Below are positions 9,453 to 19,206 of a DNA stretch of 64,000 nucleotides, in pieces. The notes below the pieces were generated by a model, which searched no databases, was not told the DNA's origin, and saw nothing but the letters and a program-made list of their open reading frames with translations. Numbering within the stretch: the first letter of the stretch is position 1; every line of letters begins with the position of its first letter. Source of the stretch: Streptococcus hyointestinalis (GTDB lineage Bacteria; Bacillota; Bacilli; Lactobacillales; Streptococcaceae); the NCBI RefSeq assembly GCF_900459405.1, contig NZ_UHFN01000007.1:1984001-2048000 (forward strand), written 5' to 3'. The position numbers were made by a program, and so were the translations under genes.

Positions 9453-11993
9453 CTAAAATTGTTTGCGTCCATGACAATTTTTGTATTTTTTCCCTGAACC
9501 ACATGGACATGGATCATTACGCTTGACGTTAGTAAAATCAAGCTTTTCAACGGGAACATTGGCTGCACCCGGTGCTTTCGCAGCGATATTAGCTGCCGCA
9601 GTTGTTGTTGCATGCGCTTCAGCACGTTCACGCTCTTGCTCATGAATTTGCGCTTTCATCATGGTACGTGTCACGTCAAACTCGATTGAGCCAATCATGT
9701 CTTGGAACATACGGAAACCTTCTGATTGGTACTCGACAATCGGATTATTTTGAGCATAACCACGCAGACCAACAGCATTACGCAATTGATCCAGCGCATC
9801 AATGTGCTCTGTCCACTTGTTGTCAACCACCATCAAGATGAGTACTTTTTGGAACTCTAGGATAGCGTCTGGAGTGGAGAGTTTTGAGATTTGTGCATTG
9901 TAGACCTTCATCGCACGATTATAAAGGGTCTTTTTAATATCGTCATCTTTGAGATTACGCAGGTCAGAAACAGAAATAGAGGTTTCTGGTACCAAGGCAG
10001 AGCGGGCAAAGTTGACAATCGCTTCAAGCGCTTCGTTGCGGCTATTACTTGCTCGGCTGTGACTATCAACAGCACGGTTGATAGTGCGTTGAATCATGGC
10101 TTGAATCTCTGGTGTCAGATCATGGTCAGCCACGATGACATTGTAGCGGTCACCGTAGATAATCTCACGCTGCTCACGCATGACATCATCGTACTGGAGG
10201 ACTTGCTTACGTGTGTCGTAGTTGTTTCCTTCGACACGTTTTTGAGCAGACTCAACCTGACGTGTTAGCATACGAGACTTGATAACCGTATCGTCGTCGT
10301 TCATATTCATGCGCTCAAGGACAGCCTTGATACGGTCAGACCCAAAGCGACGCATAAGCTCATCTTCAAGGGAGAGGTAAAATTGAGACTCACCTGGGTC
10401 TCCTTGACGCCCAGAACGTCCACGTAACTGGTTGTCAATACGACGGCTCTCGTGGCGCTCTGTTCCGATAACGCAAAGCCCACCGAGCTCACGCACACCT
10501 TCACCGAGCTTAATGTCGGTACCACGTCCCGCCATGTTGGTCGCAATGGTCACCGCACCACGTTGCCCAGCATTCATGATAATTTGCGCTTCTTTAAAGT
10601 GGTTTTTAGCATTGAGCACTTCGTGTGGAACACCTGCTTGCACCAGCTTTTTAGAAATCAAATCACTGGTTTCAACGGCAACGGTACCAACCAAAACAGG
10701 TTGACCTTTTTCGTGACGAGCACGCACATCCTCAACAACGGCATTGAACTTAGCTTGTAAGTTTGGATAGAGAAGGTCTGGATGGTCGATACGAGCTACT
10801 GGACGGTTGGTTGGAATGGGAATCACACGCATGTTGTAAATTTCACGGAATTCCTCTTCCTCTGTCTTCCCTGTACCGGTCATCCCAGAGAGCTTACGGT
10901 ACATGCGGAACATATTTTGGTAAGTGATAGAAGCGCTGGTTTTAGACTCTTCTTGGATAGGCACAGCTTCTTTTGCTTCGATGGCTTGGTGAAGCCCATC
11001 AGAGAAGCGACGTCCTTCCATGGTACGCCCTGTAAACTGGTCGACAATCAAAATCTCTTGGTCTTCACTGACAACGTAGTCAATATCCAAAAGCATGATA
11101 TAGTTTGCACGAAGCGCATTGTCAATATAGTGCGTCAGAGCAACATTGTCAATGTCATAGAGGTTGTTGAGATTAAAGTAAGCTTCTGCCTTGTCAATCC
11201 CTGAGTCTGATAGACCAATCGTTTTAGTTGGCACATCAATGATATAGTCGTCTTGATTAAGGGTCTTGACAAACTTGTCTGCTCGAATATAGAGCTGATT
11301 AGTCTCAGAGCTGACTGGACCTGAGACGATGAGTGGTGTTCTCGCTTCGTCAATCAAGACAGAGTCCACCTCATCGACAAGAGCGTAGTTGAGCGGACGT
11401 TGTACCATATCTTCTTGACGAACCACCATGTTGTCACGAAGATAGTCAAAGCCGATTTCTGAGTTGGTTGAGTAGGTAATGTCACAGTTATAAGCTTCAC
11501 GCTTTTCAAATGGTGACTTAGCTGCAAGGTTAATCCCTACAGATAGACCAAGCCAACTGTAAACCTCACCCATCTCTGTCGCATCACGCTCTGACAGATA
11601 TTCATTGACCGTGATAACGTGAACACCCTCACCTGATAGGGCGTTGAGATAAACGGGCATAGTCGCTGTCAGTGTTTTTCCTTCTCCTGTACGCATCTCT
11701 GGAATGTCTCCGTGGTGAAGAACGATCCCTCCCATAATCTGTACACGATAAGGAAAAAGCCCTAAAACACGCTTAGCTGCCTCACGCACCACCGCAAAAG
11801 CTTCTGGCAAGAGGGCATCTAAACTTTCTCCATTTTGGTAACGTTCCTTAAATTCTGGCGTTTTTGCTTGTAATTTTTCGTCTGAGAGGGCGCTCATTGC
11901 ATCCGCATAAGATTCTACTTTCTTAGCTGTTTTTTCGAGCTTACGCAATTCACCCTTGTCATTTTCGACGATACTTCGTAGAAGATTTGCCAT
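9453..11993 (-). CDS. secA: Preprotein translocase ATPase SecA
   Basis: Peripheral motor of the SecYEG export channel, 846 residues. It starts [20 protein letters not shown]. Walker A is in [14 protein letters not shown] (about residues 99-112), [16 protein letters not shown] follows, then the preprotein cross-linking domain, the second helicase half ([26 protein letters not shown]) and the helical scaffold. The C-terminal zinc-binding SEC-C motif [14 protein letters not shown] occupies residues 829-842, which marks canonical SecA rather than accessory SecA2. It heads the conserved cluster leading to recG. Confidence 0.98.
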   Translation of the reverse strand: MANLLRSIVENDKGELRKLEKTAKKVESYADAMSALSDEKLQAKTPEFKERYQNGESLDALLPEAFAVVREAAKRVLGLFPYRVQIMGGIVLHHGDIPEMRTGEGKTLTATMPVYLNALSGEGVHVITVNEYLSERDATEMGEVYSWLGLSVGINLAAKSPFEKREAYNCDITYSTNSEIGFDYLRDNMVVRQEDMVQRPLNYALVDEVDSVLIDEARTPLIVSGPVSSETNQLYIRADKFVKTLNQDDYIIDVPTKTIGLSDSGIDKAEAYFNLNNLYDIDNVALTHYIDNALRANYIMLLDIDYVVSEDQEILIVDQFTGRTMEGRRFSDGLHQAIEAKEAVPIQEESKTSASITYQNMFRMYRKLSGMTGTGKTEEEEFREIYNMRVIPIPTNRPVARIDHPDLLYPNLQAKFNAVVEDVRARHEKGQPVLVGTVAVETSDLISKKLVQAGVPHEVLNAKNHFKEAQIIMNAGQRGAVTIATNMAGRGTDIKLGEGVRELGGLCVIGTERHESRRIDNQLRGRSGRQGDPGESQFYLSLEDELMRRFGSDRIKAVLERMNMNDDDTVIKSRMLTRQVESAQKRVEGNNYDTRKQVLQYDDVMREQREIIYGDRYNVIVADHDLTPEIQAMIQRTINRAVDSHSRASNSRNEALEAIVNFARSALVPETSISVSDLRNLKDDDIKKTLYNRAMKVYNAQISKLSTPDAILEFQKVLILMVVDNKWTEHIDALDQLRNAVGLRGYAQNNPIVEYQSEGFRMFQDMIGSIEFDVTRTMMKAQIHEQERERAEAHATTTAAANIAAKAPGAANVPVEKLDFTNVKRNDPCPCGSGKKYKNCHGRKQF

Positions 11994-12082
11994 TCCTTTT
12001 CCTTTCGATAACTATACTTAATCACTCAATTTTATCACAATTTATAAGGCTTTTCAAGAAAGCAATAGGGTTCTTTAGAAAA

Positions 12083-12110
12083 GAAGGCTAGAGCTTACTC
12101 TAACCTTCTC
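12083..12110 (-). terminator. Terminator of the AlaA-like aminotransferase gene
   Basis: GAAGGCTAGAG (12083-12093) pairs with CTCTAACCTTC (12098-12108) with one mismatch. On the minus strand TTTTCT follows. It lies just after the stop at 12116. Confidence 0.7.
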
Positions 12111-12115
12111 TTCTA

Positions 12116-13327
12116 TTAACGCTTGTATTGTTGTAAAAAGCGTGTGAGTTTTTCCTGCAAGACACTGAGCTCATCCACTCGTGGTAGATAAACGATTCTA
12201 AAGTGGTCTGGTGTTGCCATATTAAAGCCTCGACCATGTGTCAAAAGCACTTTTTCTTGCTTCAAGAAATTAAGCACAAAATCCTCGTCATCCTCGACAC
12301 TGTACATATTAGTGTCAATCTTAGGGAAGATATAAAGCCCTGCATTTGGCTTGACAGCAGACAAACCTGGAATATCCTTAATCGCATCGTAGATAAAGTT
12401 ACGTTGTTCATAGAGACGCCCACCTGGCAGCAACAGCTCATCAGAGGACTGATAACCACCAAGAGAGGTTTGGATAACCTGCTGAGCGAGGACGTTTGAG
12501 CACAAACGCATGTTTGAGAGCATATTGAGCCCTTCGATATAGCCTTTGACATGGCGCTTAGGACCAGCGAGCACCATCCAGCCGACACGAAAACCACAGA
12601 TACGGTGTGACTTGGACAAGCCAGACATAGTCACTGTAAAGACATCATCAGCGATAGAGGCAATGGGAATATGCTTCTTGCCATCCATGACCAAACGGTC
12701 ATAGACCTCGTCTGAAAAGATAATCAAATCATTCTGACGAGCAATATCCACAATCTCCTCTAGGAGTTCACGAGGATAGACCGCTCCTGTTGGGTTATTA
12801 GGATTGATGAGGACGATAGCTTTTGTGTTGGACGTGATTTTAGACTTGATGTCCTGAATATCAGGGAACCAGCCTGCCTGCTCGTCACAGATATAGTGCA
12901 CAGCATTGCCACCTGCTAGACTGATACAAGCTGTCCACAAAGGATAGTCAGGCATAGGCACTAAGACCTCATCACCATTGTCAAGAAGAGCCTGCATGGA
13001 CATGGAAATTCCTTCACTAACCCCATTGACAACATAAATATCATCAATGTCCACATGAACACCCTGCAGCTGATAGTACTGCATAATCGCCTTACGGGCT
13101 GAAAAAATCCCTTTAGAGTCCGAATACCCTTCAGAGTCTCTCGCATTGCGAATCAAATCACGAATGACCTCATCTGGCGCTTCTAAGCCAAATTCGGCAG
13201 GATTTCCTGTGTTTAGTCGGAGAATCTTCTCCCCGTTTGCTCGCATGCGGTTGGCTTCTTCAAGCACGGGACCACGGATGTCATAGGCAACATGTTCTAA
13301 TTTAGATGATTTATCAAATTGTTTCAT
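12116..13327 (-). CDS. alaA: Glutamate-pyruvate (alanine) aminotransferase, AlaA-like
   Basis: Fold-type I PLP aminotransferase of 403 residues. The N-terminus (SSKLEHVAYDIRGPVLEEA) is characteristic of the AlaA/AlaT group, which makes alanine from pyruvate and glutamate. The PLP lysine is in MSGLSKSHRICGFRVGW (about residue 240). NPNNPTGAVYP and the C-terminal arginine (FRIVYLPR) are also present. GAGG precedes the ATG. It is monocistronic. An aspartate aminotransferase role is a weaker alternative, because the DIRGP motif favours alanine. Confidence 0.85.
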   Translation of the reverse strand: MKQFDKSSKLEHVAYDIRGPVLEEANRMRANGEKILRLNTGNPAEFGLEAPDEVIRDLIRNARDSEGYSDSKGIFSARKAIMQYYQLQGVHVDIDDIYVVNGVSEGISMSMQALLDNGDEVLVPMPDYPLWTACISLAGGNAVHYICDEQAGWFPDIQDIKSKITSNTKAIVLINPNNPTGAVYPRELLEEIVDIARQNDLIIFSDEVYDRLVMDGKKHIPIASIADDVFTVTMSGLSKSHRICGFRVGWMVLAGPKRHVKGYIEGLNMLSNMRLCSNVLAQQVIQTSLGGYQSSDELLLPGGRLYEQRNFIYDAIKDIPGLSAVKPNAGLYIFPKIDTNMYSVEDDEDFVLNFLKQEKVLLTHGRGFNMATPDHFRIVYLPRVDELSVLQEKLTRFLQQYKR

Positions 13328-13450
13328 ACCTTTACCTCATTTCCCCTATTATAACCTAAATCCTCCAAAAAGAGAATTATTTTTAATAAACTGTCCAGCC
13401 GAGTGTTTTGTCAGACCTTTTAAAAATTTCAGAAATATTGCATAAATCGC

Positions 13451-13479
13451 TTTCAAGTTTTTCCAAAAAGGAGTATAAT
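13451..13479 (+). promoter_or_regulatory. Promoter of the universal stress gene
   Basis: TATAAT at 13474-13479 with TTTCAA 17 bp upstream at 13451-13456. The -35 match is weak, while the -10 is perfect. It is 34 bp before the ATG at 13513. Confidence 0.55.
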
Positions 13480-13512
13480 AAACATACAAAGTAAAGTTAA
13501 GGAGAAAAGATT

Positions 13513-13965
13513 ATGTCTCATCATTATCAACATATCATGGTTGCCATTGACGGTTCTTATGAGTCTGAATTGGCATTTGAAAAAGGGGTTAACGTTGCTC
13601 TTAGAAACGGCGCCGAGCTGATTTTGACACACGTCGTGGACACACGTGCTCTTCAAAGCGTGGCAACTTTTGACACCTACATTTATGAAAAATTAGAGCA
13701 GGAAGCTAAAGACGTCCTAGCGGATTATGAAAAACAAGCACGTGAGAGAGGGCTTGACAACATCAAGCAAGTCATCGAGTTTGGCAATCCAAAAACTCTT
13801 CTTGCTCGTGACATTCCTGACAAGGAAAATGTCGACCTTATCATGGTCGGAGCAACAGGGCTCAACACCTTTGAACGCTTGCTTATCGGCTCATCATCTG
13901 AGTACATCCTAAGACACGCTAAGGTGGATTTACTCATCGTACGTGATAGCGAAAAGACATTCTAA
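13513..13965 (+). CDS. Universal stress protein, UspA family
   Basis: 150-residue Rossmann-like protein. The N-terminal strand HIMVAIDGSYESELAF holds the nucleotide-contacting Asp. The glycine-rich GATGLNTFERLLIGSSSEY (about 118-136) fits the ATP-binding Usp signature G-2x-G-9x-G-S. GGAG precedes the ATG. It is a single gene with its own promoter and terminator. The function within stress tolerance cannot be specified. Confidence 0.92.
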   Translation: MSHHYQHIMVAIDGSYESELAFEKGVNVALRNGAELILTHVVDTRALQSVATFDTYIYEKLEQEAKDVLADYEKQARERGLDNIKQVIEFGNPKTLLARDIPDKENVDLIMVGATGLNTFERLLIGSSSEYILRHAKVDLLIVRDSEKTF

Positions 13966-13985
13966 TCTATTGTGTTCCCACTTTA

Positions 13986-14020
13986 AAACCAGCTGCTTGT
14001 GAGCAGCTGGTTTCTTTTTT
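13986..14020 (+). terminator. Terminator after the usp gene
   Basis: A 12-bp perfect stem (13986-13997 with 14002-14013) is followed by TTTCTTTTTT. It probably also serves the convergent activase gene. Confidence 0.9.
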
Positions 14021-17000
14021 AGGATTGTAGCGCTTTTTCTTGTTTTTCTTTTTGCATTTTCTTGGCGGTTGTCATCATCAAGCGAATGCGGTTGAGTTGG
14101 TTGACCTCTGATGAGCCCGGGTCGTAGTCCACAGCAGCGATATTAGCTCCGTGGTACTGGCGGCGCAGCTCTTTCATCATGCCTTTTCCGACGATATGGT
14201 TTGGCAGGCAACCAAACGGTTGCAGACAGACGATATTTTTGACATCATTATTGAGCAGCTCAATCATCTCACCCGTCAAGAACCAGCCCTCACCTGTGTG
14301 GTTTCCGATAGAGAGAATTTTTGAGGCACCCTCTGCGATGTCATAGATTGACTCGATTCCCTCAAAGCGCTCAGACTTTTCAAGCGCCTTGTTCATCGGT
14401 TTTTCTAGGATATTGATGACATCAATAGCGAGTTTGGCAAAGCGTTTGGACTTTTGACTCATGTTGAGCTCATCGGCTTTCCAAATTTGATTGAACAAGG
14501 AGTAGTTCATAAAGCCAATCAAATCTGGCACGACGGCTTCACCGCCTTCTGCTTCGATGATACCGACGATGTCGTTATTAGCTGTTGGAGCGTATTTGAC
14601 CAAAATCTCACCGACCACACCGACACGTGGCTTACTATCAAAATCAATGGTTTCAAGAGTGTCAAAATCACGGATGATACGCTTCATATTGCGGTTAAAC
14701 TCAAAGTAAGAACCGTTTTTGACATTGTGTCTTGCTTTTTCCAGCCACTTTTCATAAAGAGCGTTGGCAGAGCCTTCTTCCGCCTCGTAAGGGCGGACAC
14801 GATAGAGGACACGCTCAAAGAGGTCGCCATAGAGAACACTGATAAAGAGACGTTTGACAAAGCCATAGTTGAGGCTAAAGCCTGGGGTTGACTCTGTTCC
14901 TTGATTACCCATAGAAATGGAAACGACAGGAACTTGAGCAAAGCCAGCGTCTTTGAGCGCTTTTCTAAGGAGTGGGATGTAGTTGGTCGCACGACAGCCA
15001 CCACCAGTCTGTGTCATCATGACGCTGGTATTGTCAAGGTCGTACTCGCCACTCTCAAGCGCCTCAACCAGCTGACCGATAGAGATGATGGCTGGATAGC
15101 AGGCGTCATTGTGGACATACTTGAGTCCGACGTCAACAGCGCCCTTGTCCATAGAAGGCAGCACCACCACATTATAGCCACTTTCTTTGAAGGCTTCTTC
15201 GATGAGACCGTTTTGGTGAATAGGAGAGAGCACTGGCATGAGAAGGGTGTGCGTTTTTTTCATCTCTTTAGTAAAGACAGGCTCTTGTTTATGGCTCTCA
15301 AGGTCTTTCTCGTTATCGTATTGAGGAGCCTGGTTGAAGATATGGTCAAGCTTAGCTTTTTTGAGTTTTTGATCACGCTCTTTGACCGCTGCTTTCAGAG
15401 AACGCAGGCGAATGCGAATGGCACCGAGGTTGCTACCTTCATCAATCTTGAGAACGGTGTAGAGTTTATTGTGTCCACGCATGATTTCTTCGACTTGGTC
15501 TGTCGTTACGGCGTCAAGCCCACAACCAAAGCTGTTGAGTTGCACCAGCTCGAGGTTTGGATTTTTAGCGACAATCTTCGCTGCAGCATACAAGCGAGAA
15601 TGGTAAACCCATTGATTGACCACACGTAGACCGCCTACCTCCTCAAGACCAGACACCATGTCCTCTGTCAAGACATGAAACCCTTCTTGCGTGATGATGT
15701 TAGCAATGCCGTGATTGATTTCAGGGTCGAGGTGGTAAGGACGCCCAGAGAGGACAATCGCCTTTTCACCATTGATGGAAAGACTGGTCAGAAGCTCATC
15801 TGCTCTGTCTTGCAAATCTTTCTTGAAATCAGCAAGCACCTGATAGCCATGCTCAACAGCCTTTGTGATTGCCTCAATCGTCATATCCTCATAGTCAGCA
15901 AAGGCTTTAGCTAGAGATTTGACCACACTGTCATGGTCAGCAAGATTGACAAAAGGATGGAAATACTTGACCTCACCATCACGGATAGGATCCATATTCT
16001 TTTCAATCACTTCTGGATAGGACTGAACGATAGGACAGTTAAAATGATTAGGCGCTTTGCTATTTTCCACTTGCTCATAGATGACACTTGGGTAAAAGAT
16101 AGCGTCTACCTTACGGTCAATGAGCGACTGGATGTGTCCGTGCACCATTTTGGCGGGATAGCAGACCGTGTCACTAGGAATGGTCTCAATCCCTTTTTCA
16201 TAGAGCTTTTTGTCTGATTTTGGGGAAATCTGAACACGAAAACCAAGGTCAGTCAGCACCGTGTGCCAGAGAGGATAGTTTTCGTACATGTTGAGCACAC
16301 GTGGCAGACCAATGACACCGTGTTTTGCTTCACGTTTTGAGAGGGATTTGAACTTGAAGAGTTTTTTGTATTTGTAGTCGACTAGATTTTCTTTTTTGTC
16401 TTTCTTGTCAAACTTCATCTTGGTGACTTTTTCAGCACCACGCTCACAGCGATTGCCTGTGACAAACTTGGAGCCGTCATTGAAAATCGTCACGGTCAGA
16501 GCACAGTTGTTTTCACAAAGCCCACAGCGTGTAAATTCTTTCTCAGAGGTGAAAGCGTCAAGCTCATCTAGCGCCATAAGGCTTGACGGTGCTTTCTTTT
16601 CCTCGTATTTTTCCTGAGCGATGAGGGCACAACCGTAAGCTCCCATGAGCCCAGCGATACTTGGGCGCACTACCTCACGACCACTAACCAGCTCAAAAGC
16701 ACGCAGCACGGCTTCGTTGTAGAATGTTCCTCCTTGAACAACGATTTTCTCGCCTAGGTCTTCTGGACGTTTGACCTTGATGACCTTATAGAGGGCATTT
16801 TTGATAACAGAGTAAGACAGCCCTGCTGAGATGTCAGCAACCGTTGCGCCTTCTTTTTGCACCTGCTTGACCTTGGAGTTCATAAAAACAGTACATTTTG
16901 AACCTAGGTCAACAGGATTTTTAGCGAGAAGTGCGACTTTGGCAAAGTCTTTGACGTCGTATTTCAGAGATTTGGCAAAGGTCTCAATGAAAGAGCCACA

Positions 17001-18332
17001 ACCTGAAGAGCAGGCTTCGTTGAGCTGAATGCTTGATAGCGCACCGTCTTGGATACGCATTGCTTTCATATCCTGACCACCAATATCTAGGATAAAGTCA
17101 CATCCTGGGTTAAAATAATTGGCAGCCTTGTAGTGAGCAACGGTCTCAACCTCACCATTATCCACATGCAGAGCTGCCTTTATCAAGTGCTCACCGTAGC
17201 CTGTGATACAGGAATTAGCAATAAAAGCTTCTTCTGGCAATTGATGATAGACTTCCTTTAGGATGTCGATGACATTTTCCAAAGGTTGTCCTTGGTTATT
17301 GCCATAATGCTCAAAGAGAATGTGACCATCTGGGTCGGTTACAATGACCTTAGACGTGGTAGAGCCAGCGTCGATACCCAAGAAAACAGGTCCACGAGCC
17401 TCCTTGATGTCCTCATACTCAGCACTAGCTACATTGTGGCGTACTCGCCAAGCTGCTAGCTCGTCCTCGTCATGAAAGAGCACATCTAGGGTATTTTTGG
17501 GCACAAGGCTACTTGCGCTATTGTCTTTGAGATTTGTGATAATGCCGCTAAAGGTCAGCTGTGTTTGATTGTCATCAAGAGCAGCTCCCATCGCCACAAA
17601 AAGCTGTGGATTTTCTGGGAAAATGACATTTTCTGGCTGAATATCCAAGGTCTCAATAAAACGCTTGCGTAGCTCGCTCATGAAATAGAGCGGACCACCA
17701 AGAAAGGCGACATTTCCTGTAATCTTACGCCCTGAAGCTAGTCCTGCAATAGTCTGGTTGACCACCGCTTGAAAGATAGAGGCTGCGATGTCTTCCTTAC
17801 GTGCCCCTTCATTGATGAGCGGCTGCACATCTGTTTTTGCAAAAACACCGCAACGACTGGCAATGGGATAGATGGTCTCATAGTTTTTAGCCAGCTCATT
17901 GACCCCATTGGCGTCGGTCTTTAACAGCTCTGCCATTTGGTCGATAAAGGCACCTGTACCACCTGCACAGGTCCCATTCATCCGCTGCTCAAGCGCCTCG
18001 CCAAAGAAAGTCATCTTGGCATCCTCACCACCCAGCTCAATGACAACATCTGTCTGCGGGATAAACTTTTCAACGGTCGTAGTCGCTGCAATCACCTCTT
18101 GGACAGAAGGAATATGCGCTACGTCTGACAGCCCCATCCCACCAGAACCTGTGATAGCAATACTCACCTCATGCTCACCAATCTCATCAATCGCCTCTTG
18201 CATAACCTTGATGGTTGCTGCTTTGACATCTGAAAAATGACGCTCATAGCGAGCAAACAATAATTGATAATCATCATCAAAGACAACGACCTTAACCGTC
18301 GTTGAGCCTACATCAATACCTGCTCTATACAT
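14019..18332 (-). CDS. 2-hydroxyacyl-CoA dehydratase activase-related protein (fused)
   Basis: 1437 residues. Two BadF/BcrA/HgdC ATPase domains lie in tandem. Domain 1 has GIDVGSTTVKVVVFD (about 5-19) and the Fe-S/ATP motif CAGGTGAFIDQ. Domain 2 has FLGIDAGSTTSKVIVTD (about 315-331) and CSSGCGSFIET. A cysteine cluster CGLCENNC follows (about 640), then a DUF2229 region and a C-terminal part resembling dehydratase subunits (GGGCRATNYIPLL, LQPFGCLPNHIVGKGM). Known relatives are oxygen-sensitive 4Fe-4S enzymes that activate radical dehydratases. No separate dehydratase genes are nearby, so the substrate is unknown. AGAGGAG precedes the ATG. It is divergent from a TetR gene that probably controls it. 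Confidence 0.85.
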   Translation of the reverse strand: MYRAGIDVGSTTVKVVVFDDDYQLLFARYERHFSDVKAATIKVMQEAIDEIGEHEVSIAITGSGGMGLSDVAHIPSVQEVIAATTTVEKFIPQTDVVIELGGEDAKMTFFGEALEQRMNGTCAGGTGAFIDQMAELLKTDANGVNELAKNYETIYPIASRCGVFAKTDVQPLINEGARKEDIAASIFQAVVNQTIAGLASGRKITGNVAFLGGPLYFMSELRKRFIETLDIQPENVIFPENPQLFVAMGAALDDNQTQLTFSGIITNLKDNSASSLVPKNTLDVLFHDEDELAAWRVRHNVASAEYEDIKEARGPVFLGIDAGSTTSKVIVTDPDGHILFEHYGNNQGQPLENVIDILKEVYHQLPEEAFIANSCITGYGEHLIKAALHVDNGEVETVAHYKAANYFNPGCDFILDIGGQDMKAMRIQDGALSSIQLNEACSSGCGSFIETFAKSLKYDVKDFAKVALLAKNPVDLGSKCTVFMNSKVKQVQKEGATVADISAGLSYSVIKNALYKVIKVKRPEDLGEKIVVQGGTFYNEAVLRAFELVSGREVVRPSIAGLMGAYGCALIAQEKYEEKKAPSSLMALDELDAFTSEKEFTRCGLCENNCALTVTIFNDGSKFVTGNRCERGAEKVTKMKFDKKDKKENLVDYKYKKLFKFKSLSKREAKHGVIGLPRVLNMYENYPLWHTVLTDLGFRVQISPKSDKKLYEKGIETIPSDTVCYPAKMVHGHIQSLIDRKVDAIFYPSVIYEQVENSKAPNHFNCPIVQSYPEVIEKNMDPIRDGEVKYFHPFVNLADHDSVVKSLAKAFADYEDMTIEAITKAVEHGYQVLADFKKDLQDRADELLTSLSINGEKAIVLSGRPYHLDPEINHGIANIITQEGFHVLTEDMVSGLEEVGGLRVVNQWVYHSRLYAAAKIVAKNPNLELVQLNSFGCGLDAVTTDQVEEIMRGHNKLYTVLKIDEGSNLGAIRIRLRSLKAAVKERDQKLKKAKLDHIFNQAPQYDNEKDLESHKQEPVFTKEMKKTHTLLMPVLSPIHQNGLIEEAFKESGYNVVVLPSMDKGAVDVGLKYVHNDACYPAIISIGQLVEALESGEYDLDNTSVMMTQTGGGCRATNYIPLLRKALKDAGFAQVPVVSISMGNQGTESTPGFSLNYGFVKRLFISVLYGDLFERVLYRVRPYEAEEGSANALYEKWLEKARHNVKNGSYFEFNRNMKRIIRDFDTLETIDFDSKPRVGVVGEILVKYAPTANNDIVGIIEAEGGEAVVPDLIGFMNYSLFNQIWKADELNMSQKSKRFAKLAIDVINILEKPMNKALEKSERFEGIESIYDIAEGASKILSIGNHTGEGWFLTGEMIELLNNDVKNIVCLQPFGCLPNHIVGKGMMKELRRQYHGANIAAVDYDPGSSEVNQLNRIRLMMTTAKKMQKEKQEKALQS

Positions 18333-18417
18333 AACTTCTCCTCTTCTAGAAAGCAGCTACTTTCTCTTGTGCCTTAGAAGACTAAGGCTATCCTATTTTT
18401 TCATACGAACAACAATC

Positions 18418-18537
18418 TGTTGCTTATTAAACAACTCGTTTATTATAATAGTATTATAAAATGATTATTTTCAAAATCAACCGTTAATTTTGACAAAAGT
18501 GTTTGTTAAGCAACAGTGACCAACAAAGTGTTGCTTA
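18418..18537. promoter_or_regulatory. Divergent control region with three TGTTGCTTA repeats
   Basis: TGTTGCTTA occurs at 18418-18426 and 18529-18537, and inverted (TAAGCAACA) at 18507-18515. The two outer sites flank the start regions of both divergent genes. A TTGACA at 18490-18495 faces the TetR gene. On the minus strand several TATAAT-like boxes between 18440 and 18470 face the activase gene. I infer these are operators of the adjacent TetR protein. Confidence 0.6.
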
Positions 18538-18551
18538 TCTTGGAGGCTGTT

Positions 18552-19160
18552 ATGAAAAGGACAGACATTCGCTATCTACGAACTGAAAAAATGATTTTTG
18601 ATGCACTGACGGATTTATTGAGCGAAAAGCCCTATGACAAAATTACTGTGCAGGACATCGCCGATCGGGCTATGATTAACCGTGCGACTTTTTACGCACA
18701 TTATGCCGACAAGGACGAGCTCTACCACTTCATCATCACGCACATCCTAGAAGAGCTCTCAGAGATGATTGACAAGGCGCAAGCCACCACACCCAACTCT
18801 GTCGAGGTCAAAAAGGCTGAAAAAATGCTCTACAGCTACTACAATAACCTCAAAAAGCACTCCGCCATCGCAAAAATTGTTTCAAAGAGCAGCTCACGTG
18901 AGGAGTTGCAGCATAACTTTGCTAGGCTTTTGCATGAAAAGTATGACGATTTGTTTGACAAGGTACAGGTGACAGAGGCTGGAATGCCTGTTCCGACTGA
19001 CTTTATCGTCGCTTATCTGGCGAGTATCTTTGTTGGGACTCTGCTTTGGTGGATTGAGTCGGACTTTGATATGGACTCTAGAGACTTGGCAAGGCTCGTT
19101 ATCAAGCTCATCAGTAACGGTCATCTCACTGTCATGGGTATCAATATCAACCGTGATTAA
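18552..19160 (+). CDS. TetR/AcrR-family regulator
   Basis: 202 residues when started at the ATG at 18552, which has GGAGG 5 bases upstream. The GTG at 18516 lacks a ribosome site. The N-terminal helix-turn-helix is clear (ITVQDIADRAMINRATFYAHYADKDELY, about residues 31-58 overall). The C-terminal ligand domain resembles the DhaS-type TetR_C group. It is divergent from the activase-like gene, with shared repeats between them, so local control of that gene is likely. The ligand is unknown. Confidence 0.85.
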   Translation: MKRTDIRYLRTEKMIFDALTDLLSEKPYDKITVQDIADRAMINRATFYAHYADKDELYHFIITHILEELSEMIDKAQATTPNSVEVKKAEKMLYSYYNNLKKHSAIAKIVSKSSSREELQHNFARLLHEKYDDLFDKVQVTEAGMPVPTDFIVAYLASIFVGTLLWWIESDFDMDSRDLARLVIKLISNGHLTVMGININRD

Positions 19161-19168
19161 GAGGACAA

Positions 19169-19200
19169 AAAACGCTTCTGCTACTTGCAGAGGCGTTTTA
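19169..19200. terminator. Bidirectional terminator
   Basis: AAAACGCTTCTGC (19169-19181) pairs with GCAGAGGCGTTTT (19187-19199), with one G-T pair. It lies between the TetR gene and the convergent HAD gene. Confidence 0.85.
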
Positions 19201-19206
19201 TCATGT

